Source: Branchiostoma floridae (lineage: Eukaryota > Chordata > Leptocardii > Amphioxiformes > Branchiostomatidae). Taken from it: a stretch of DNA of 58,508 bases. The stretch lies in assembly GCF_000003815.2 (NCBI RefSeq), contig NW_023365758.1:552679-611186 (forward strand). The letters run 5' to 3'. The translations under genes and the position numbers were made by a program. Shown piece by piece: positions 10,661 to 22,490 of this stretch. Within the stretch, counting starts at the first letter, position 1. Every line of letters begins with the position of its first letter. Under the pieces are notes generated by a model. It saw nothing but the letters and a program-made list of their open reading frames with translations, ran no database searches and had not been told where the DNA came from.

Positions 10661-11868
10661 GTAGGCAACTGTCTGTCCACTTCTTACCCTTTTGTCTCTT
10701 TAGAAACAAAGTATTCTTTATGGTATTGGACTGGAATAGCCAGTCAGTGAGTGACCGATTTCTAAGGGGAGGGGGGGGGGGGGGGGGACATTGTGCCATA
10801 ATAATACGTAAAGGGGAGACGATGCCATTAGAATTTCCCCCAGTAATACATGCGTTCCAATGGGAGAGTTGAGGAAACAAATATGCAATTATCTCAAAAA
10901 TAAAAAATCAAGCCATACAAACTTACCCTCAAATGATAGCCTACTATGTCCAGTCTTATGAAATTCAGTTGCAAGAATTTCTATACGGCTAGACTTTTGA
11001 TACACCCCCCTAATTAGAGCCCTTGGATTGGCCCGTTTGGCTCAAAACAGCTACTACTAGTATCTGACGACAATACCACTATTTCAGGGGGGTGCGGAAA
11101 CCCCCTCGATGGAGAAAGGTCATGTTTTACAACTAATTCAACAGGTATAGGGTCTTTCCTACCGTAGCCACTCCCAAAATGCCCAGATTCCACATAAAAT
11201 CCCACAGAGAAAGGCTTTTCAATGGTTTAAAGCCTTGTTTTTATTTTGCTCTCTCACCGCAGGCTCTAGGCGCATGTGCTAATTGTTGCGTCACCCCTAA
11301 ATGGGGGACTAAGAAGCAAAACATCATCTGTATCTGTAGTGTATAGCCGGTATGACCACCCTTCGGCCTAAAACACCAGCAGAATAAAACTACTGGTAAA
11401 GATACAACACGTAGTAAGTACCATTCTGAAAACAGCACATTAAGCCCACGACGAGACGTGAAATAGACGTAAACAAGGACAACAACAACAAACAATACTA
11501 TTAAACTTAGAAATGTGGACATCGATAATATTTCACAATGTCATGTTTTGATACCTCTTTAAATTGAAACAAAAATCTGAAGCATTTGTCCCCTGGATAG
11601 GAGAATTATGCTAATACGATTTGTTTCACGTGTGTCTATGATAATCTGGGTATTGGTGTATTTTTCTGTGTACTTGTACCTGCGTTTATGTGTTTTATGC
11701 AATGGTTTTGCATGTGTGCGTGATCTAAAATGCGGAAGACGCCATGTTATATTCTACGCAATTTATAATTACTATACTGTTCCATAACGATGCGTCGAGC
11801 ATACATAGCATGAAGATGTTTGATGTTGCTCTCTTTCAATTTTGCATAATCTATTGTGGTTTTCAGAA
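10661..11868 (+). other. 5' UTR intron of gene C
   Basis: Intron from the donor at 10661 to the acceptor TTTTCAG ending at 11866. It has a 17-base G run (10771-10787) in a stretch that is also G-rich in the introns of A and I. No other gene recognised; the minus-strand frame at 11241-11522 is not supported. Confidence 0.5.
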
Positions 11869-13263
11869 ATGGACGAGAGAAGAAGCGAGACTGCCATTGA
11901 CAACCAAACACATGCCGACCCCTGTAGTGAAACAAGCAGCATCGAGACATTAGACTCGGGACGGCTTCAGAACAAGGAAGGGGACATTCCATCCGAGGAA
12001 AATTGTGGAGTAGAATCCGACCTTTTCCCCGCACAGGGTCGAACAGAGCAGACGGACAGGCTTGCTTGGAAACGTACTGTGGACAGACGCTTTGAGTGTA
12101 CGGTATGTGGCTATAGGGCAGTCTCAAATGCTAACCTAATAAAACACACAAGAACACATACTGGTGAGAAACCTTATAAGTGTGACCAGTGCGATTATTC
12201 TGCTACACAGAAAAGTAATTTAGACAAACACATGGCTAAACACACAAGAGAGAAGCCCTACATGTGTGGGGAATGCGGATACCAGACAGTTTTCAGGGCT
12301 GACCTATCCAGGCATATGAGAACGCACACAGGTGAAAAACCCTACAAGTGTGACTTATGCGACTATTCTGCTGCACGGATAGGCACTTTAGACCAACATA
12401 TGGCCACACACACTGGCGAAAAAGACTTTATGTGCGGAGAGTGCGGGTTCAGAACTGCTCGCAGGTCTAACTTATCCGTACATATGAGAAAACATACAGG
12501 TGAGAAAACAAACGAATGTGACCAGTGCGACCATTTCACTGCGTCGAAAGGCAATTTAGCCAAACACATGGCTAAACACCATGGAGTAAAACCCCATAAA
12601 TGTGACCAGTGTGATTATTCTGCTTCACAGAAAGGCGATTTAGACCGACACATGACTAAACACACCGGTGAGAAATTGTACATGTGTGAAAAGCTTAAGT
12701 GCGGATACAGAAGTGCCCACAGCTGGTCCGAACACATGAGAACACATACGGGTGAGAAACCCTACAAGTGTGACCAGTGTGACTACTCTGCTGCACGGAA
12801 AGACACCCTAGACCAACATATGGCCACACACACTGGCGAAAAAGACTTTATGTGCGGAGAATGCGGGTTCAGAATTGCTTGTAGGTCTTACCTATCCGTA
12901 CATATGAGAAAACACACTGGTGAGAAAACAAACAAGTGTGATCAATGCGAATATTTTACTGCGTCGAAAGGCAGTTTAGCCCAACACATGGCTAAGCACA
13001 GTGGATTAAAACCCTATACATGTGACCAGTGTGATTATTCTGCTTCACAGAAAGGTACTTTAGACCGACACAAGGCAAAGCACACCGGAGAAAAACCCTA
13101 CATATGTGGGGAATGTGACTACAGGACGGCTGGCAGGTCTCACCTATCCCGACATATGAGAACACATACAGGCGTAAAACCTTACAAATGTGACCAGTGT
13201 GACTATTCTGCTACAGAGAAAGGGTATCTTAACAAACACTTGGCCAAACATGCTTCTTCTTGA
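11869..13263 (+). CDS. Zinc-finger gene C: intact 14-finger C2H2 protein
   Basis: Open 464-residue frame from the ATG two bases after the acceptor TTTTCAG/AA. The leader matches the family (DSGRLQNKEGDIPSEENCG, then QGRTEQTDRLA). Fourteen finger units follow, linked by TGEKP-type linkers. Fingers 4-7 and 9-12 are diverged copies of one block offset by 420 bp (five fingers), recognisable by the rare CDQCDHFTASK and CDQCEYFTASK fingers. Finger 8 is abnormal: two cysteines four residues apart (CEKLKC) and a shortened helix (AHSWSEH), so it probably does not fold normally. Predicted nuclear DNA-binding protein; targets unknown. It differs enough from A, B and D to be an older branch. Confidence 0.9.
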   Translation: MDERRSETAIDNQTHADPCSETSSIETLDSGRLQNKEGDIPSEENCGVESDLFPAQGRTEQTDRLAWKRTVDRRFECTVCGYRAVSNANLIKHTRTHTGEKPYKCDQCDYSATQKSNLDKHMAKHTREKPYMCGECGYQTVFRADLSRHMRTHTGEKPYKCDLCDYSAARIGTLDQHMATHTGEKDFMCGECGFRTARRSNLSVHMRKHTGEKTNECDQCDHFTASKGNLAKHMAKHHGVKPHKCDQCDYSASQKGDLDRHMTKHTGEKLYMCEKLKCGYRSAHSWSEHMRTHTGEKPYKCDQCDYSAARKDTLDQHMATHTGEKDFMCGECGFRIACRSYLSVHMRKHTGEKTNKCDQCEYFTASKGSLAQHMAKHSGLKPYTCDQCDYSASQKGTLDRHKAKHTGEKPYICGECDYRTAGRSHLSRHMRTHTGVKPYKCDQCDYSATEKGYLNKHLAKHASS

Positions 13264-13700
13264 CGATCGTGCAGATCCAGGAAATATTCAGACACTTACA
13301 AAAATTCAGTTGTATAGACGTAAAACAAAAATGTGACCAGTGAGACTATTCTGCTTCAAGGAAAAGTAGTTTACACTTACACATGGCCGCACGCGCCTGT
13401 AAACTACCCAACCCTACATGTGCGGTATGCCCATCTCATCACTGAGCCTTGATAGTTGCTGTTGCAAACATAAATATTGAGGACAATATAAACTAAATTT
13501 TAGGACAATGCTCTGTATTCAACATTGTATTTTTGCTGAATAGGTAGTTGTTAATCTTAGATAGATATCCATATATATATAGATATATATAGATATCCAT
13601 ATATATGTGTTTAGTTGTACTAAGTAGTTGTAATACATGTAGACCTTACGAAAGTCGCTGTACTTTTGTCGTGTCAATAAAGATTGCTATGATAACAATG
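13264..13700 (+). pseudogene. Decayed finger remnant and retroelement tail 3' of gene C
   Basis: About 13325-13400 repeats the fossil finger seen after gene A (TGTGACCAGTGAGACTATTC, with the second Cys codon now TGA) and the following 'cctgtaaactacccaacc' stretch. At 13555-13610 lies TA-rich simple sequence. At 13650-13690 'gtcaataaag' ends a CR1-type 3' tail that resembles the one at 19670-19699. Confidence 0.65.
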
Positions 13701-13864
13701 CTAGGAAGTGGCAACTTGATGAAGATTTGACAAACGTAGGTATATTGTACTGACCATTATTAAGTTTCTTCTTATGTTATTTCATGCATTACTTGGAAAC
13801 GTGGTGATATTCATGCGTTGTTTTAACATGATTTTTTTTACATCACGTGGAAAAATAAAGTTAT

Positions 13865-15176
13865 ACAGTCAAACCTGTCCAAGACGACCACCCGGGGGAC
13901 CGGGGAAAAGCGGTCGATTTGGACAGGTGGTCGCTGAGAAGAGTATCGACTCAAAACATGCCCGATGCGTAGTATAAATGGTTTCCGTTGTGTTTAATGG
14001 CAAATAGCAAGCAAACGCACGGAAAGCAGTAAGTAAGCGAGGTCTTTAATGTCAAATCCAACACGCACATGTACGCAAAAACGTAAGTAATAATCATCAG
14101 TAAGCCTGGTGAATTTTAATACAGTAAATGAACAGAAATCGGACAAATTGGATCAGGACGTTCCTACCTGCGCCAGAGAAACTCTACTCAAGTCAAGGAG
14201 GTTAAAAAGACAGTCTACTCGATCTACTCTAGTCTAAAAAAAGATATAACGTTACTTTCTATAAATCGGATTTCTACCAGACAATAAAGTACGTGCTGTA
14301 CATGTTGCATTTCTGCGTCTACGATCGTTAGATGGACCAGTGATAGACATATTTAGTTGGCTATACAATTTCTCTCTGGAGGGTAGCAAGTCGTAAACGT
14401 TATTCATAACAAGAAGAGAACTGCTCAATATTTGTACACCAACGTTTTAGACAGTAACGGACCTTTGATGCTGTCAGTTACCGTACAAGCCTTTATGTGT
14501 CGCTGTGTTCTTGATCGCCGTATCTGAAATAACTACGGTGTACGTATACCTTTCGAATACGATGCCTACGGAGATGCCCGATACGGAGAAGGGGCTGCAC
14601 GAGCAACCTCCATGGAGGTTGCTCGTGTAGCCCCTATTGGCGATACGTCCCGATAGCGTACTTACCCACGGATGAATGTACAGTGCAGTTGGACCAATGG
14701 TTGGACAAAAGCACTCACACAGATCTTTCTTAAAAAGGAATGAGCTACACAGATATTTCCTAGACTATATACGTTTCAGCATTCATTTACTTTATAATGA
14801 TTAAGATAAAAAACTTCTGTAACAACTGAATTTGGATTTTCTTACAATGAAATGTCTTCCCATATATAATACAGTAGACTGCCCCATTGACCGCCGCCAT
14901 CTTTATTCTAAACATAACATCGTAATGGCAGTCAAAATCCGACGCAATCTGGCCGATTTCGGCACAAAAGCGCGATAGTTATCATAAAAAATCGATGAAA
15001 ACCGGTCGTTATGGGTCCCAATTTTGGCCGGTCACGGTCGCGTTGGCCAGGTGGTCGTTGAGAAAAGGTCGCTTAATGCTTACGTCAATGGGAAAAAAAT
15101 CGGGACCGAGAAAAAGCGGTCGAAATGGCCAGGTGGTCGCTGAGAGGAGGTGGTCGCTCGGGCAGGTTTGACTGTA
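13865..15176. mobile_element. pogo/Tigger-like DNA transposon, about 1.3 kb, non-autonomous
   Basis: The left end CAGTCAAACCTGTCC is mirrored by the right end GGCAGGTTTGACTG, both flanked by TA (a Tc1/mariner-type target duplication). Subterminal GGTCGTC/GACCAC motifs recur in both orientations near the ends (13885-13960 and 15050-15160). The corresponding site in the A-B spacer (about 5410-5415, aaaaataaatttata) lacks the element, so it appears to be an empty site. No transposase frame was found. Confidence 0.8.
14591..14634. repeat. 44-bp near-perfect palindrome inside the pogo-like element
   Basis: GGGGCTGCACGAGCAACCTC meets its inverse around a central CCATGG, with one mismatch per arm. 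It could extrude as a hairpin. It lies in the middle of the transposon. Confidence 0.85.
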
Positions 15177-16100
15177 CTTGGTAAACTTCACAGCTAATTT
15201 TTCACTGATATTAAATTCATGGTTGTTAGTATCAAAGTTTTTAGGAGTCCTTTTATAAACTATCAGGATTAAGTAGACCAGTAGTAGGGTCTGGTCATTA
15301 TTTCTATTCTATTTATTGGTTTATATTAGCTGTTCAGCACGCACAGCCAGGACTGCCCAACTAGCCTGTGGCTATTACATAGGGCTAGCCTTGCTAACAA
15401 AACATAGGCAATACAAATGGAATTGGGCAAGGACAGGATACCTATCAGTAACAATATTCTAAATACATAAGAATATAGAAAATAGTTTCCTATCCACACT
15501 GCGCGCTCACTGGACCATCCTTCATATGTGATGAAGTTATGGGGATAGCGCCGAAGTCGCGCCCCGAAGATGGGACCCTTGCCAGCTGTTGACAAATATA
15601 AAAAAAGGGTGGGTGGGTGAGAGCACTGAGAGGGTATTTTTTTTTCATTTTTCTGATAGATCCCCTTCTCGGGAAAACCCCGTTTCCCATCGAATCTCCC
15701 TCAAGCTTCCTGGGTCGACCTCACCACGCTCCTCGGCGTTGCGGATGGATCCAACCAAGGACGTTACGTCCTTGATCCAACAAAGAGGCCCTTGTACTTA
15801 CATTGTACTTTGTAATAGACACTTTGATTAGACCACCAGCGGAGGTCATGGAACTGCAGACGACGCACAGGAAGTACCGGTAACAGTATCAAGGCGCAAA
15901 TTCCTACCAGCCGAAGAAGCAACGTAATCCACTTAACTTATACAGTATCAACACCGATGTATTCCTCTACCATTTACCACAGATTCAACCTCGCTGTTGT
16001 GCACGTAAGAATAACTACGGCCTTTGCAAGTACTGCGTGGCACTATTTCAACCCGAACTACTTTTGGGGACGGGGTCGCGGATAAACACAGTGTTATGAG
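15177..16100. repeat. C-D spacer, duplicate of the A-B spacer
   Basis: From about 15278 the sequence aligns with 5565-6340. No gene recognised. Confidence 0.5.
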
Positions 16101-16241
16101 AACTTGAAAGGTCAGTTTGCCTGGCAGCCATTGTTGTTTGTCGGACTGAACATACGTGTATACGACTACTTTGCTCCAGTTTGAGACCATTTTCAAGACA
16201 ATTTGACACTTCAGCGTTGAATCAGCACCAAAAACCGGAAG
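16101..16241 (+). promoter_or_regulatory. Non-coding exon 1 of zinc-finger gene D
   Basis: Near-identical to exon 1 of gene B: ACTTGAAAGGTCAGTTTGCC, GCAGCCATTGTTG (weak YY1-like), TTTGCTCCAGTTTGAG, then donor GGAAG/GTAAAA at 16242. The 5' boundary is approximate. Confidence 0.6.
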
Positions 16242-16756
16242 GTAAAACTTTTTTTCACCTCCTTTACGTTCTTCGTCTGATAATTCTTTATTTTCTTTGC
16301 CAGAAACCGTATTCTTGACCATTTTCTAAGGCGAGAGGGACATGGCGATCTAATTAGTTTGTGACCGGAGGGTAACCTGCGGTGACAGACTACTAGTATT
16401 GTTTATGTAACGCGTGATACATAATGTCTATTTAACGCGTTCTCATCTGTATCTGTATGTACCCGTTGTCGCATTCGTATATACTCTGGTTACAGTTTGG
16501 TATGTCCTCTGTACGGACCTACGCGATGATACATGCACGCTGTTTTTTTTCTCCGTGGTAGCTGTTTTTATCATCGATGTAAAAATTTCCGAAATCATCC
16601 CTATATTTGTTGTCTTGTGAAACAGGTCATGTGGTGCGGGGACTTAGTGATTACATTATCTCCAAGCAGATATGGTGTTCTCCAATGTTGAATAGATGTT
16701 TAACATGTTGCGACCGGGAGAGCTGTTAGACTCTGGCTTCGAATTCCTAGCTCATT

Positions 16757-17375
16757 TCGTTGGTGATCAGTGCCAGTGTTATAGCAAACAAGTACATACT
16801 TTGTCCTGGTAAGCTATCAGTAATATTAGGACTTCATTGTCTTTGTTGTTTATCACTATTTGTCTGTCTGTAACTGTCCATATCATCGGCATATTATATA
16901 TCATGTTGTTGCAACTGACGCGGGGGAACCATGAATTCGTCAAAAAGTACTAATATATTATCTACGGTCATTTTATCTACGGTTTATTATCTGTCTGTAC
17001 CCTTGTAATTAGCCTACGGGCATGGATTTGCACATAAATACAAGAATGTAAATGCATAAATGTATTATTTGAAAAAAAAAATCGTTCGTTGGTGATCAGT
17101 GCCAGTGTTATAATAAACAAGTACATACTTTGTCCTGGTAAGCTATCAGTAATATTAGGGCTTCATTTTTGTTGTTGTTTATCACTATTTGTCTGTCTGT
17201 AACTGGCCATATCATCGGCATAATATATATCATGTTGTTGCAACTGACGTGGCGGAACCATAAATTCGTCAAAAAGTACTAGTAAGTTATCTATTATTTA
17301 TTATCTATCTGTACCCTTGCAAATAGCCTACGGGCATGGATTTGCACACAAATAAATGCATAAATGTATTTTTTT
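16757..17375 (+). repeat. Tandem duplication of about 330 bp in the intron of gene D
   Basis: The segment starting GTTGGTGATCAGTGCCAG at about 16759 recurs at about 17088 and runs to the GCATAAATGTATT stretch before the acceptor. Gene B has a single copy (about 7225-7490), so the duplication is specific to D. Confidence 0.8.
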
Positions 17376-17490
17376 GGAACGAGTGAGTACATGGGCTAAT
17401 ACATATACTTGTGTGTGTGAGAAAGTTTGCGTGTGTGTCTACCAGTGTTTCTTCTCGTTTAATTTCGGATGTTTTATTGTTATTCTAGAA

Positions 17491-19221
17491 ATGGGTGAGA
17501 GAAGCGGTGAGGTCGCTATGGACGATCGTCCAGCTGTACACCCAGGGGACGAGACAAGCAGCAGGGAGAAATTAGACACGGGAAGGCAGCAAAATAAGGA
17601 AGGAAACATTCCATGTGAAGAAAAGTGCGGAGAAGAATCTGACCATCCTCCCGCAAAGGGTCGAACAGAGCAGAAGGACAGACTTGCGGTGAAACGCACT
17701 GTGAATGAACGCTTTGCGTGTACGGAGTGTGGCTATAGGGCAGCCAAAAAGTCTGTCCTAATCAAACACACAAGAAAACATACAGGTGAGAAACCATATA
17801 AATGTGACCAGTGTGACTATTCTGCTGCACAGAAAGTTCACTTAGACCGACACATGACTAAACATACCGGCGAAAACCCCTACATCTGTGGAGAGTGTGG
17901 ATACTCGGCGGCTATCAGGTGTCGCCTATTGGAACATATGAGAATACATGCTGGCGAGAAACCTTACAAGTGTGACCAGTGTAACTATACTTCTGCAACA
18001 AAATACAACTTAGACCAACACATGACTAAACACACCGGAGTAAAAACTCTCATGTGTGGGGAGTGCGGATTTCGAACGGCTGATAAGTCCAACCTATCTC
18101 GACATATAAGAACTCATACGGGCGAGAAACCCCACAAATGTGACCAATGCGACTATTCTACTACACACAAAAGCGCTTTAAACCGACACATGGCTAAACA
18201 CACTGGCAACAAACCCTACATGTGTGAAGAGTGCGGATACAGGACGGCTGACAGGTCCTACTTGACCATACATGTGAAAAAACATACAGGCGAGAAACCT
18301 TATAAGTGTGACCAGTGCGACTTTTCTGCTGCACAGAAAGTTTCTTTAGACCTTCACCTTACTAAACACAGCGGAGAAAAACCCTTCATGTGTGGACAGT
18401 GCGAATACAGGACTGCTCTCAGGTCTCAACTATCCGAACATATGAGAACACATACAGGTATGAAACCTTATAAATGTGACAAGTGCGACTATTCTGCTTC
18501 ATGCAAAGGCAATCTAGTCAAACACATGCATAAACACACCGGCGAGAAACCCTACATGTGTGGAGAGTGTGGATTCAGGACGGCTGACAGGTCTTCCTTA
18601 ACTGTACATTTGAGAAGACATACAGGTGTGAAACCTTATAAGTGTGACCAGTGCAACTATTCTGCTGCACATAAAGTTTCTTTAGACCTTCACCTTACTA
18701 AACACAGCGGAGAAAAACCCTTCATGTGTGGACAGTGCGAATACAGAACTGCTCGCATGACTAACCTAACCGCACACATGAGAAAACATACAGGTGAAAA
18801 ACCTTACAAGTGTGACCAGTGCGACTATTCTGCTGCACAGAAATGCCATTTAGACCGACATGTGGCTAAACACGCCGGAGAAAAGCCATATATGTGTGAA
18901 GAGTGCGGGTACAGAACGGCTCAGAGGTCTAACCTATCCGTACATATGAGGAAACATTCGGGTGAAAAGCCCTATAAATGTGACCAGTGCGACTATTCTG
19001 CATCACACAAATATAATCTAGACAGACACATGTATAAACACACCGGCGAAAAACCCTTCATGTGTGGAGAGTGCGGATTCAGGACGGCTGACAGGTCTTA
19101 CTTAACCGTACATATGAGAAAACATACAGGTGCGAAACCTTACAAGTGTGACCAGTGCGACTATTCCGCTGCACAGAAATGCCACTTAGACCAACATGTG
19201 GCTAAACACAATGGCGAATAA
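17491..19221 (+). CDS. Zinc-finger gene D: intact 18-finger C2H2 protein
   Basis: Open 576-residue frame from the ATG two bases after the acceptor TATTCTAG/AA. The leader is nearly identical to those of A and B. Eighteen C2H2 fingers in alternating types follow (CDQCDYSAA-K--LD-H and CGECGYRTA-RS-L--H), joined by TGEKP linkers. All zinc ligands look intact, so this is the longest and least damaged member of the A/B/D subgroup. The first fingers match A and B almost exactly while the distal ones are reshuffled (the module AAHKVSLDLHLTKH plus CGQCEYRTA occurs twice), pointing to finger gain by unequal exchange. Ends HNGE then TAA. Predicted nuclear DNA-binding regulator; target unknown. Confidence 0.92.
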   Translation: MGERSGEVAMDDRPAVHPGDETSSREKLDTGRQQNKEGNIPCEEKCGEESDHPPAKGRTEQKDRLAVKRTVNERFACTECGYRAAKKSVLIKHTRKHTGEKPYKCDQCDYSAAQKVHLDRHMTKHTGENPYICGECGYSAAIRCRLLEHMRIHAGEKPYKCDQCNYTSATKYNLDQHMTKHTGVKTLMCGECGFRTADKSNLSRHIRTHTGEKPHKCDQCDYSTTHKSALNRHMAKHTGNKPYMCEECGYRTADRSYLTIHVKKHTGEKPYKCDQCDFSAAQKVSLDLHLTKHSGEKPFMCGQCEYRTALRSQLSEHMRTHTGMKPYKCDKCDYSASCKGNLVKHMHKHTGEKPYMCGECGFRTADRSSLTVHLRRHTGVKPYKCDQCNYSAAHKVSLDLHLTKHSGEKPFMCGQCEYRTARMTNLTAHMRKHTGEKPYKCDQCDYSAAQKCHLDRHVAKHAGEKPYMCEECGYRTAQRSNLSVHMRKHSGEKPYKCDQCDYSASHKYNLDRHMYKHTGEKPFMCGECGFRTADRSYLTVHMRKHTGAKPYKCDQCDYSAAQKCHLDQHVAKHNGE

Positions 19222-19700
19222 CCCAGCGTTCCGTGAGTGCAGGTACAGGGCGGCTATAACCTTAACCTTAAATATGACATTCCATTTACGTGTAACCAGT
19301 GTGACTACACTGTAACACAGTTGTTTTCAAGAAAGTTTTACATCTGACTTTACAATATACAAGTAAATGCTCAAATTGTATGTCTTTCTCCACAGTTGTT
19401 ACATCGGTCTGTTTCTACTAGGTTTGTTTTTCTAAGCCAGCTGTTTGTTGGTCGTCATGTTTGTAGGTAGGTAATTGTGAATGATCTTGTATTGGAAGTG
19501 CTGTAATTTAGTTTTCTTTGCAGCAATAAGGGCAGCAGTATAGGCTCTCTATATGTTATCTTGGAGGTTTTCTTATTGTCCTATGTTGTTTAGTTTAGTA
19601 GAATTTTAAGATTTCTTATGTATCCACTTTTTTGTAGTTTATACTTGACCATACAAAAGCCACTGTACTTTCTATCATGTCAATAAAGCTTGTATTGTAT
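19222..19700 (+). repeat. Decayed finger and CR1-type tail 3' of gene D
   Basis: Finger remnants (GAGTGCAGGTACAGG, then CAGTGTGACTACACTG) run to about 19320. The rest resembles a retroelement 3' UTR ending GTCAATAAAGCTTGTATTG at 19677-19699. Confidence 0.5.
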
Positions 19701-20053
19701 CACGGCTCGAAATACTTTTTTCTGCATACCTGCACTGGTGCAGGTAACATTGAAAATTACTTGTACCAGACAAATTTTACCTGCACCTCTCTGAATTTAG
19801 GAAGTATGGATCATACTAGAATTGTTTAGGAACCATTTGCTATATTTTCTTTTATACTTTATAAGTGGTAACAGGCAATGCAGCTAATAACAATCCACAT
19901 ACACCTACATCATAAGACATTTATGTATAAAATCCAGTACATGGACCAGTGCAGGTTAGGTGCAGGTAGACATCAGTAATACCTAGGTACCTGCACAGCT
20001 CCAATTTTACCTGCACTAACCTGCATATGCAGGTGGTATTTCGAGCCCCGTTA
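19701..20053. mobile_element. MITE with TIR GGCTCGAAATAC
   Basis: The left end CGGCTCGAAATAC and right end GTATTTCGAGCC are inverted, and both arms are rich in CCTGCA/TGCAGG. About 350 bp with no coding capacity. The flanks (TTGTATCA and TTATCATA) do not form an exact target duplication. A fossil finger flank resumes at 20090-20220. Confidence 0.7.
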
Positions 20054-21149
20054 TCATATCCTGCCGAAAACTCAATCGTGATTAGCGCAACTATGATGCT
20101 TCATGAAAAAGTAGTTAAAACATACAAATGGACAAACACGCCCATGAACAAATCTGCTTTTTTGTTACATGAATCTTGTACCCTAGACCTTGATAGTTGC
20201 TGTTACAAATGTACAGAAGGCAATTATACACATGATTATACAACTTGTCTCCACATATATATAACTACTATTTTGTTTCTCTTATATTCTGTATTATGTT
20301 TTGTTCTGTTCAGTTCTGCGAAGTCTTGGTTTGATCATTCTGATTTTTTTAGTGATGCGTTATGATATTTCTGTTCTGTTACTTATTGTAAGTAGTTATT
20401 GATTATGTATCCACTGTTCATTCAAACTTTATGTTGGTGTGTGTTTTATAAGCCCACGCGGGTTGGGCGCTTCTAAAACGCATGACACCTTAGCAAAATT
20501 CATTCATTCATTCATGTTATTTCCCTCAGTCTTTAGGCAATATTCGTTATTAAAATAGCATATGAGTGTGTGGATGGGGCGTTTCTGGAGCTATATCTCC
20601 AGAACGAAACGTGCGATCGCTATGATATTGGGCCTCCTGGCGGTTAAACTTGATACTGCAGTTGGCCTTTATATTTCAGTGTGTTTGGCTAAACAACAAT
20701 CTAAATGTTCAGTATACAATCAATCTAAATAACTTTATTCTCTGCTGATACAAACATTGTACTATTATTTCAAAACATTTCTTAGCTATTCTTTTAGTTT
20801 CTTTGTCTTTCTGTCTAATTGTTTGTTTATTTTACATCTCCAGAAGATATTCATGTAAACTCATCACATAACGGAGCGAGATTCATCCGAGTATGCAAAA
20901 CGTATGAACTGGAAGAGCCGTATATGGCTTCCAATAGTGTACTCATTGCTTTCTCGTTATATTATTGGAATTATCCAAAACTTAACGATAGGGAAAATAT
21001 TATATATATTTACCCACCTTGTTGTCACGAAACAGTACATATCGAATATTATAAAGTGTATGTGATATCACCCGATCACACACACACGGAGAGAAAGAGA
21101 CACAAACACACACGCAATGTTAGTGTTTGCAACAGGAGCTATGAAGGTC
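20054..21149. other. Spacer between D and E, no gene recognised
   Basis: About 20090-20220 resembles the 3' flank shared by the plus-strand finger genes (AAAAAGTAGTTAAAACATAC, GACAAACACGCCC). The rest shows an (ATTC)n stretch near 20500 and no supported gene. Confidence 0.4.
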
Positions 21150-21840
21150 TAGATACAAGATACAAGATACAAGATGACTTTATTGGGCATCGCAGTGTTG
21201 CCACTGAATTTAAAACCAATTTACAATGTTTAAAAACCTCTGATTTGACAGGCGCACATCACATGTGACTTAGCGACACTAACACCAAAGCTTTACGTTT
21301 GCACTTAAAATGATAAGGGCAGACGATCAATAAAATAACTAACATATTGACATGAGGAATAGAGCCGATCACAGTCCATTCTTATTCATTAGTCGGGTCA
21401 GATACGGTATGGTGGAGTTCATGTACCGGTTCGTTTTTGCTCTAGGACAGTTCAGTTTGTGACTGTTGCGAGTTGCTCTGCCAGTGATGTGACCTCTTAG
21501 GGGTGGTAGCCAGTCTCTAAGGTCAGAGACCATGAGCGAACTGGCAAACTTAAGACACAACTAGTACTGTTCCCGTCTCGTGGCAAGTGAGCACAGTCCA
21601 AGCTGCTCCAGCGCATGTGAATACCCGGGGTAGTCTCTGCCCATGATGGTGCGACACGCCCTTTTCTGGAGCTGTTCAAGTTGATCAGACTGGCGCTTGG
21701 TCAGGCCAGGGTGCCAGACAGGAACGGCATACTCTAATATTGGTCTGATGTAGCCAATATAGATCGATACTAAGTCTATGTTCTTAGATATCGCCGACGT
21801 TGATAAGGAAGGTGATGATGAGAGAATCAGAGGCACGATG
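21150..21840 (-). mobile_element. 5'-truncated CR1-like retrotransposon (RT C-terminus and 3' tail)
   Basis: The minus strand encodes a CR1-type reverse-transcriptase C-terminus: [15 protein letters not shown], then LEQLQKRACRTIMG. An in-frame TAG at 21561-21563 splits the frame; coding resumes immediately and ends near 21369. The element ends in a repeated (CTTGTAT)n tail at about 21150-21175, typical of target-primed insertion. Clearly dead. Confidence 0.8.
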
Positions 21841-22490
21841 CAACTCTAGTCAAACGGAGCTTTATTGGCACACAATAGTAAAATGATTATACTAATACAT
21901 GAACTAAATACAGTCTAAAAACGTAGAAGGCATCCTCCCATCTTGTGAAGCTTTATATCATAGATTCAATGACAGTATTCAACTATACTACTAATATAGG
22001 CTATAATTTATAAACATTAATTCGTTATGACACTTTTATATACTAGAATATACACTTTTCCAGTTGTTTGCACTAGAAACTATCAATGTTTTGGGTCTTC
22101 CTCATGCTAGGGTATTAGTTAGCTATAGGGTATTAGATATGTTTATACAGTGGGATAAGAAAGTGGCACAACTCATATGTCAGAGTAAAACTTGACAATG
22201 ATTTACATTTGGTGAACGTTGCTGGACGGTTTTACATCTTCTAGATACGCCACAAAATTCCAGTTTTAGCCCAATGTCAGTTATCCAGAAACAATTTATA
22301 TACAATAAAATTAAAAGTAAGCAACAAAATCGATACAATTTGTAAACAGAACTAGTAACAAAATCAACTGATTTAACTTAAAGTGAACGTTAGAGATAAG
22401 AGGTCAACATAAAGTAACAGAACTATTATCTGGTTCGTCATGCACGGATAACCGTTCTGTATCACCCTCTAAACACATGCAGGGCTTTCT
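21841..22490. other. 3' flank of gene E, nothing recognised
   Basis: AT-rich sequence with no supported reading frame. A possible retroelement end (GGAGCTTTATTGG) lies near 21860. Confidence 0.3.

Noticed and set aside
11241-11522. Minus-strand membrane protein
   Set aside because: Lies in the intron of gene C, has no family resemblance and is a chance hydrophobic frame.
21001-21268. Plus-strand frame 20819-21268
   Set aside because: It runs into the tail of a CR1 element on the other strand and has no recognisable domain.
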